Position numbers and translations under genes: made by a program. Source: Diphasiastrum complanatum (Eukaryota; Streptophyta; Lycopodiopsida; Lycopodiales; Lycopodiaceae). Taken from it: 64,000 nt of DNA. This document shows, one piece after another, positions 57,791 to 64,000 of the stretch. Under the pieces are notes generated by a model. The model was given only the letters and a program-made list of their open reading frames with translations, was not told where the DNA came from and did no database searches. Each line of letters begins with the position of its first letter. Within the stretch, counting starts at the first letter, position 1. The stretch spans positions 191,001 to 255,000 of the forward strand of contig CM055096.1 of NCBI GenBank assembly GCA_029204225.1. The letters run 5' to 3'.

Positions 57791-58149
57791 GCGATGATGA
57801 TTGTAATGGTAAACCAGTGATGGCAGAAGAGAGCTTCATCGTAAAGTCCACGAAATCAGAAAGCAAGAGTGATGGAAAAGAGGTGGCAAAAAAAACATAA
57901 GTGTTTAAGGTTTTTGGTATATAGATAATATATCGGTGGATTAGACAAATATTTAATGAAAGCATGTCTTTTGTTTTGAAGGTACAGACTAAACAATAAA
58001 ATATCTAGTCCTAAAAAGCAAAAACAAATAAATAAATGAAAAATAAACAAAATACACAAATGCTTCGCTCAGTTCGCAAAAGTTCAGCTCAGTATTTATG
58101 AGTATTGAATTGCAAAAATAAATAATGTACACAATCTATGAAACAATGT
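57791..58149. other. A/T-rich spacer between E gag remnant and ORF3-like gene
   Basis: No convincing gene. Hydrophobic short frames here follow from T-rich sequence. Pol would be expected in this position in a complete element and is absent. Confidence 0.4.
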
Positions 58150-58524
58150 ATATGATTGGTAGAGAAGATTGTCGTTTTTTTCATTAAAATGTATGAACAA
58201 AAAAATGCATTGATGGTCTTGATCTTGTGATTCGAACTCTACTTCTATCCTCTTAGCTATCATGTTAGTGTTAGTTTTAGATGGCCAAAGCTCATCTTCT
58301 CTAGGTGAATTTACAAACCTCGTTTTAGACCACGATTGTTGTGGCTGAGGACATTCAGCGGTGACATGCCCTTCACCTTTACAGTTAGCACAGAGCGACA
58401 CATATCCTACTGACCTCCTGGGTTCAGGGAAATTAGGCAAATAGTGACCTAGGGCTCCGCAATTGTAACAAGAACCCCTTACTCTGGGTGGAAGAGTGAA
58501 ATCTCTTGTCCCCCGTCCACGCAA
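58150..58524 (-). pseudogene. Gag nucleocapsid remnant with two zinc knuckles
   Basis: Minus strand: GRGTRDFTLPPRVRGS leads to CYNCGALGHYLPNF (last Cys replaced by Phe) and CANCKGEGHVTAEC (complete CCHC), followed by a Trp-containing tail. Two tandem knuckles are typical of retrotransposon gag. It is oriented like element E and lies between the E LTR fragment and the ORF3-like gene, so it may be the E gag. No capsid core is left. The tandem knuckles differ from those of Gypsy A, B and D. Confidence 0.65.
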
Positions 58525-58618
58525 AATAGTGTACTGTTGACCAGTATGCGGTTTTGGTATAATGTTCTTTTGGTTAGTAGGAGTTGCAGTATAAGCTACC
58601 TCCTCGTGATTATTAACT

Positions 58619-58767
58619 GGTCCCCAAGAGAGAGAATAATTTCTTCTTTTGTATGATAAGTGTATGTAAGAAGGTGAATGGAATGTGATGTGTAATATTC
58701 ACAATGAATACTATAGCGACATATCTGGTTATCCAAAGATATTTGGATTATTGGCATCCAGAAACAC
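58619..58767 (-). repeat. Element E LTR fragment
   Basis: Matches 48795-48940 of the minus-strand E LTR (GAGAGAATAAT, TGTATGATAAGTGTATG, GGCATCCAGAAACAC). It is cut at 58768 by the start of a D LTR, consistent with Gypsy D inserting into it. Confidence 0.8.
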
Positions 58768-59551
58768 TGTTGAGGGTATTCCCAACAAAGAGTAAATAAA
58801 TAAAATGCTCCAATAAAATGTGTTGCGAGGGCATGACATCCTACGTGTATAAGCCCATGCCCCAATGAGCACGCAATTGAAGTTGTAAATAAAATAAACT
58901 TGACTTGGGCCTTGTAATTAAAATAAAACTAGAGGCCCAATGTCATTTTTAAACTTAGAGATCACTTTTTAGAGTTGGGTCCAAATTGGGACTCACATGA
59001 ATCTTGTGATTTCTAATGTACTTTTTGTGGACCCTTGGATCAAGTTGGGTCCAAGATGAATGGTTAGGATCATTGTGAATATTAGCCAATAAGATTGAGG
59101 GGCAAGGGCCTTCCCCATTTTATAAAAAGGCACCATTTGTACACTATTTCCATTCTTAATGAGGAGGAGGAAAGTCTACCATTTTTGGAAGAGAAGCATC
59201 CTCATTTGCTATTCACTACTTGCTAATGCTCTTGATTGTGTTTTCCATTGCTTTCTATTTCCATGTTTATTGTTTGCCATAGTGGATGCTTTTTCATTAG
59301 CAAGCATAAGGAGCATTTGAGCTAACCTCCACCCTCACTCTCTATCTCTCTCTCTCTTTCTCCCTTCTCTTCTCAACCTCTTCTTTTCTATCCCTTCCCT
59401 TCACCCAACTATGATGAATGTTAGTGTAGAGGAGTAGAGTTAAAGAGGAGCAGCATAGTGGTAAGTAGAGTTAAGGGAGAAAGTAGAAATTTAACTAAAA
59501 GTAGCATCTATGCATAATTAGGCACCTATCTAGTGATCTAACCTTTGTTGA
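58768..59551 (+). repeat. Gypsy D 5' LTR
   Basis: It starts TGTTGAGGGTATTCCCAACA and matches 36597-37409 to TTGTTGA. TTTATAAAAAGGCACC near 59118 is the TATA box. The 3' boundary is uncertain, since no clear primer site follows. Confidence 0.8.
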
Positions 59552-59814
59552 TTTTAGCTATTTTCTTGCTTTTTAGAGTAGTTTATGTAGAGTTTTGGGA
59601 GTTTAGAGTTAGTTTTCTGTATTTTTTTGTGTTTGGACTGTTCACAGCTAGCGGAGGAGGTGTGAGAGGGTAGAGGAGGCCCTGAACAACCTCTAAGGGC
59701 TTGAAATCCAAACCAATCATCCAAAAAACTCAAAAAACACACCAATCTGTATTTTGGAGGGAAAAAGAGCCAAAAAACTCATCAGATTTTTATATCTCCA
59801 GAATAAGTGAGAAT
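59552..59814 (+). other. Gypsy D leader, proximal part
   Basis: No gene. Primer site not recognised. It precedes the inverted-repeat array. Confidence 0.4.
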
Positions 59815-60620
59815 TAACCCTTGCATGATTGGCAGTAGCTCCAGGGTACTGTCTCAGACCTGCATAGAAGCTTGTGAGAATTAGTTCTAAGCAGATTTTA
59901 AAAATCAGAGAAAAATCATAAAAAATTCAAAAAATCCTTGAAAAAATTCAAAAAAATTCAAATCTCCATAAGAACTCTTGCATAGACCTCTGAAGTTCCA
60001 TCTCAATGAGACCAGGACACGAGAAGCTTGTGAGAGTTAGTTCGATGATTAAGTGCTTGTGCGAGAGTTCTGAGTAAAAAAAAGATGAGAAAGTACCAGT
60101 GAACCCTCGTAGACAGTGAAATTTTCAATTACAGTGATCAAGAACTCTTGCAGAGGATTCTGAAGTTCCATCTCAGTGAGACCAGGACACAGAAAAGCTT
60201 GCGAGAGTTAGTTTGACTCCAATGAGCTAAAAATTGGATCTAAGTGCAAAAAAATCACTAAAAATTGAAGATCCAGCAAATCTTTTCGGTAAGAACTCTC
60301 GCAGACCCTCTCAATTGATTCAGAATGTCAAATTACATCAGTGATGAAACGTGCGAGTTAGTATGAAGATCTGATAAAGATCAAACACAAAAAACTATTT
60401 TGAACCCTCGTAGACAGTGAAATTTTCACTTCTTGTGAGAGTTAACTATCGCAGAGAATTCTATAGTAAGATCTGACCCAGATCTGGCTATTGTGAAGCT
60501 TGCGAGAGTTACTTCCTAGAGATCTAAAAGATATCAAATTTTTTACCTGCAAAAATAGCTAAAGAACCCTCGCACAGTCAACCCTTGCACAAGATAACCC
60601 TTGCAGACTAGATCAGTGGA
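59815..60620 (+). repeat. Inverted-repeat array in Gypsy D leader
   Basis: At least ten copies of the decamer AACTCTCGCA (variants AACCCTTGCA, AACTCTTGCA, AACCCTCGTA) and its complement TGCGAGAGTT alternate over 800 bp. Forward copies lie near 59816, 59972, 60101, 60142, 60293, 60402, 60565, 60579 and 60596. Complement copies lie near 59873, 60029, 60059, 60199, 60351, 60434 and 60500. Units of 70-75 bp open with the forward arm and close with the complement; two of them (59971-60043 and 60141-60215) are near copies. Analogous to array 1 of Gypsy B, with a different core. Confidence 0.8.
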
Positions 60621-60833
60621 AAGATCTGCATCAGATCTAGTTACTGTCAAAATCTCAGGTTAATCAGTGCAAGGAAAAAAAAGATATGAAGGAAAAACCA
60701 TCGCAACAGGCCTAAAATTCATTCTGGTCGATCAGATCAATCAAATCCTTGAAGATCCAGACTGCATCCTATTGTATAAGCAAGATCCAATCACTTTGGA
60801 ACCCACCATCGGATGAATCTGAGATCGGAATGA
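60621..60833 (+). other. Leader between array and gag of Gypsy D
   Basis: No clear gene. The frame that becomes gag opens at 60834; a start codon is not obvious, which may reflect a frameshift close to the N-terminus. Confidence 0.4.
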
Positions 60834-61877
60834 TCAATAGCACGAAGGATAGCAAATCTGGCACCACACCTTCCCAGATTAGCAACTGTGCAACAAGAGG
60901 CAGAACCGGAACCAGCACCAATGGATCCAATGGGCTAACTTGTACCTGTCGCACCCTTGCATGCAGTTCGGAGAGCACCACATATGGAGATACCAAAATA
61001 CGATGGATCCTCAAATCCCATCCGATTTTTCCAGATCTACAAGCAAGCTTGTGAAATCTACGGTGAACGGACACCTGCGGAGAAGTTGATGCTATTCCCT
61101 ATCTCCTTACTTGCAGTGGATCAGGATTGGTTTTTCAACCTGTCATAGAAAGAGAAATCTACCTGGGAAGCGGTTAAAGCGGCTCTCATTATGCGCTTTA
61201 AACCAAGAAAGTTCCTGGAAGACCCGTTTCTCCTGCTAAGCAAAGTCAAGATGAGAAAACGAGAAAGGGTCTGGGATTATATTGAATGGGTCAAACATCT
61301 ACGATCCGAGTGCAGTGCAGCCCTGACTCCCAATCATGCGGTGATCATGTGGTTCCTAGCCGGGTTACCACAAAGTATCAGAAGAGAACTGAAAAGATGG
61401 GAGCAGTACGCTACTCTACAAGAAGCTATGGAAGATGCCATCAGGGAAGAGGATGAAGGATATGATGACGAATATCCTTCCACCCACACTCCTACTCCCT
61501 TGATTGCATCATCATCATCAAACGCATCCGCTCTATCCACAGAACTATTGTTGTAACAAATGACAAAATTACACAAACAGCAGATGGAGCAACTTACGGC
61601 GCAGTTTGACAAGAAACTGAAGGCCTTACAAGGAACTGTAGCAGTAACTCCACATCAATCGGAACCAACCCAGCTACAGTATCCTCGACGAGAAAAAATA
61701 TGGTCTTCAGTATGCACGCAAAACCATACAGCGAACGAGTGTCTAGTCCTAAAGAAAAATCTGAGACTAACACATAGATTCTGCCATCTGTGCAATGCAA
61801 CATCGCACGATACGACATTTTGCCCGTTTAACCCCATGGTTGTTCAACAAAAGAGAAGTCCCTATCAGACTTCTTAA
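60834..61877 (+). pseudogene. Gypsy D gag, capsid part, with stops
   Basis: One frame with TAA at 60936-60938, TAG at 61146-61148, TAA at 61554-61556 and its end at 61877. N-terminal ARRIANLAPHLPRL is followed by the capsid core: PKYDGSSNPIRFFQIYKQAC, WFFNLS, MRFKPRKF, DYIEWVKHLRSEC, FLAGLPQSIRRELK and AIREEDEGYDDEY. A Ser-rich linker and Gln-rich segment precede a degenerate knuckle (VCTQNHTANEC, first Cys lost) and FCHLCNATSHDTTFC. The motif order equals Gypsy A and B gag. A shift near 61877-61930 moves the frame to 61940-62090 (DEPFMDPAINE), and it returns at about 62090. Confidence 0.9.
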
Positions 61878-62087
61878 TCTTATCATCAAGGGCACCTAAC
61901 ACGGCACCAAGGTACGGTGCACCCAATCCACCACAATGCATGGCCTTACCTGCTCCACCAGGGCCAGCCAATCAACAAGTGGCCCATGTAAACCTGACAA
62001 CAGCAGAACAAGAATTGCAAATGTCACCTCAACTTGAGCAGCGACAATGGTACAGACCAGATGAACCATTTATGGATCCTGCCATAA

Positions 62088-64000
62088 ATGAATGTATCGG
62101 CCTATGCAGCTCAAACTCAACGTCAAGGTGACAAAAATTACGGCTACTACGGGTGTGGCGAGGGACACAAAATTGCAGAATGTCCCTACAAAGGACAATA
62201 TACAACCTCCTGCCGAGATTGCGGTTATGGACATTGTTTCAAGAATTGTTCATTTAAATCTGGAACCAGTGCACCTCTTAATCTCATTGTCATACAGCAA
62301 TCAACAGTTCCAGCAGGGATGTCATCAAAAGGACGACACGACTACGCTCTTGTGTTAGCTATTACGCGAGCACATAAGAGGAAGGAAGTGGCTCCCTCAC
62401 CACCACCATCGGTCACTGACGACCAACCCTCAACTTCAACGCCATATCCAAATGTGAGGGAAGAGAGAAGACAGTACCAGAAAATAAGACACTGGGTACA
62501 AAAAGCACAAGAGGAGGAAAAAGAGCAAGAACAAAACAATCCCACAAAACCTCCAGTCGGCATCCAACGGGATCCGCAACCAGGCTCACCACTACGCACC
62601 GATCAAAATTATCGGTTGCACCAACATGAGCCATCTTTTCATATGGTGGAGCCTGAGAAACCATGCACTGAAAGACTCACACTCTTGTTGTCAAGCCACG
62701 TTAGTTTACCCCTCGGAGAACTGTTGCGGATTGCACCACAAACAAAAAGCCTTTTAGCTGAATGGGCCAAGGCAGATGAGGAGCCAATAGCACCTCAGCC
62801 CATCTATTGTGCGAGATATGATGAACCAAGTAACGTCCTCCACATCGGAGCAGCATGGGAAAGTGAGAAACACAACATCACTTTGCCAATCAAACACAAG
62901 AGATACGAGGACGAGGCGGCAATGGTAGATGGAGGATCAGGTGTCAATCTGATCTCCACTACCTTGTACAAAAAATGGGGATTACAAGGATTGAAGCCAG
63001 CCAGATTTGCCATCAAGCTAGCAGATCAATCCTGTGTGAAACCAAAAGGTGTAGTTGCTGATATTCTCGTAAGGATAGCAGGCATGCAGTATGTGATTAC
63101 TTTTGTGGTCATGGATATACCTGAATCTCCATCTGCATACCGTATTTTACTAGGGAGACCATGGTTGAGGGCTGCGCAAGTAGTAGACAACTTGGGTATA
63201 GGGAAACTCACCTTTGAGAAGAGAGAACAGGCTGTAAAGGTAGATCCAACCACATGGGCGGTGAAACCTATTGCACCCAAAGCTGATGATGGATCATCCA
63301 CGACAGATCATACGATTGACCTCCCAAGGCCAGCCAAGGGAGGTCACTATCATTCAGAGACGGATGTCATGAGATGGACGGATGCATTAGCCACTATTGA
63401 CTGCGAGGCATGTCAATATGAATCAGATCCAGAACCGAGTACATCTTCACCCAAATGTTATACTATGGACACACCAATCACATTTGGGGTGAATACGATA
63501 AACGTAGCATGGCTGTCAGCGGAGCCGATTGAGAACCCAATGGACGATGATCTAGTCCCTTGGCAACATGCTCTAACTTATAATAAGGAAATTGAGCTGA
63601 CTGATGAACAAGTCCTACACCACATGGACCCAGATCGTTACGAAACCAAAAAGGTACCAGCTCAACCACCACAAAGGTCTGCTATGGCAAAAGTCTCAAG
63701 GATCGAACCACCCAAGGCACCTGCGAATAAGAAGAATCAATTGAAACAACGCTACAACTAGGTGATCTGATGGAGTGACCTATCCAAAGAGGCAATAGCT
63801 ATAGTAGACGTTGATATTCGCAACCATGAGGCGAATGTCACAGCAGTCCCAAAGAAAGACAACAAGGATGAACCCATCAAAATGACAAAAAAGAGCAATA
63901 AGAAGGTGTTGGATTCCTTGAAGTCAATCAAGTTGGACTCAGATATAGCGTCATCTTCTACACAGGTGACAGAAAATAAAAAATTGACCAGTCGGGCGAA
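62088..64000 (+). pseudogene. Gypsy D nucleocapsid end, protease and start of pol
   Basis: Open from 62088 to 63758 (557 codons), then TAG 63759-63761 and TGA 63768-63770, after which the same frame stays open to the window end. Early residues carry two Cys/His clusters (YYGCGEGHKIAEC with the first Cys lost, then CRDCGYGHCFKNC). A Pro/Glu/Gln-rich linker follows, then the aspartic protease with VDGGSGVNLIS (Asp at codon 281, 62928-62930) and LLGRPWL, equivalent to LDGGSGVNIIS and LLGRPWL in Gypsy B. The part after 63300 (GGHYHSETDVMRWTDALATIDC) is the protease-RT linker, also similar to B. The ATG at 62088 is not a true start; the region continues gag after a frameshift. RT is beyond the window. 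Confidence 0.88.

Larger units (their letters stand above)
48725..58767 (-). mobile_element. Element E, minus copy, interrupted by Copia G2
   Basis: On the minus strand: LTR fragment (58767-58619), a gag zinc-knuckle remnant (58524-58150), then without any pol an ORF3-like gene (57790-56528, resuming 50401-49793), polypurine tract and LTR. Copia G2 (50406-56523) sits inside the gene. The right end is cut by the D LTR at 58768. The plus-strand relative at 13511-15178 shows the uninterrupted sequence at the G2 insertion point. Linking the right-hand fragments to the same element is inference from orientation and order. Confidence 0.6.
58768..64000 (+). mobile_element. Gypsy D, 5' half, runs off the window
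   Basis: LTR (58768 to about 59551), 1.3-kb leader with inverted-repeat array, gag with stops, and a long gag-protease frame that stays open, apart from two stops, to the last base. It inserted into an E LTR. RT, integrase and any ORF3 would lie beyond 64000. The D copy at 35753-37409 shows the 3' end of the family. Confidence 0.85.

Noticed and set aside
57738-58059. Hydrophobic minus-strand frames resembling membrane peptides
   Set aside because: They come from T-rich spacer DNA and overlap each other in different frames.
1-64000. Host protein-coding, tRNA or rRNA genes
   Set aside because: No intron-exon structure with recognisable host protein, no tRNA-like cloverleaf and no rRNA sequence was seen; matches to tRNA ends are retrotransposon primer sites.

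Overview
The window is plant nuclear DNA made almost entirely of nested LTR retrotransposons. I found no host gene, tRNA, rRNA or CRISPR. Evidence for a plant: Copia polyproteins (gag, CCHC, DSGA protease, integrase, RT, RNase H) and Gypsy pol genes of plant type, initiator-Met-tRNA and TGGCGCC primer sites, and 4-5 bp target duplications. The depth of nesting and decay suggests a large genome, possibly a gymnosperm; that is inference and no species is claimed. Families are lettered here for convenience.

Layout. 1-3480: C/A-rich leader and broken gag of Gypsy A. 3481-9908: complete, very young Copia G1 (two 655-bp LTRs with 2 differences, 5-bp duplication ATTAT, intact 1291-codon polyprotein). 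9914-15178: decayed element E with coiled-coil pieces, a C-terminal ORF3-like gene, polypurine tract and LTR. 15366-17779: broken Copia C and part of its LTR. 17780-29369 (minus): 11.6-kb Gypsy B in the order LTR, primer site, leader, gag, protease, RT/RNase H, integrase, extra ORF3, polypurine tract, truncated LTR. 29370-34838: degenerate repeats, a Gypsy integrase fragment, a solo LTR of family C with its target duplication, and minus-strand Copia H. 34842-37409: 3' half of Gypsy D with ORF3 and LTR. 37449-41260: a ~400-bp inverted repeat around 3 kb of unassigned DNA. 42105-48714: two decayed Copia elements, tail to tail. 48725-58767 (minus): a second copy of E, split by Copia G2 (50406-56523). 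58768-64000: 5' half of another Gypsy D (LTR, repeat-rich leader, gag, protease), running off the end.

Most notable signals. First, Gypsy B and D carry a third gene between integrase and the 3' LTR, with a shared C-terminal domain I do not recognise; element E has a similarly placed and similarly organised gene in both of its copies. Second, Gypsy B has two arrays of short inverted-repeat units built on the same core (AGAATTCGCGGA and its complement), one in the leader before gag and one directly before ORF3. Gypsy D has a comparable array in its leader with a different core (AACTCTCGCA / TGCGAGAGTT). Together these suggest a retrotransposon type with an extra structural or accessory protein and repeated RNA-hairpin control elements in front of its genes. 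The arrangement is visible in the sequence; the function is inference.
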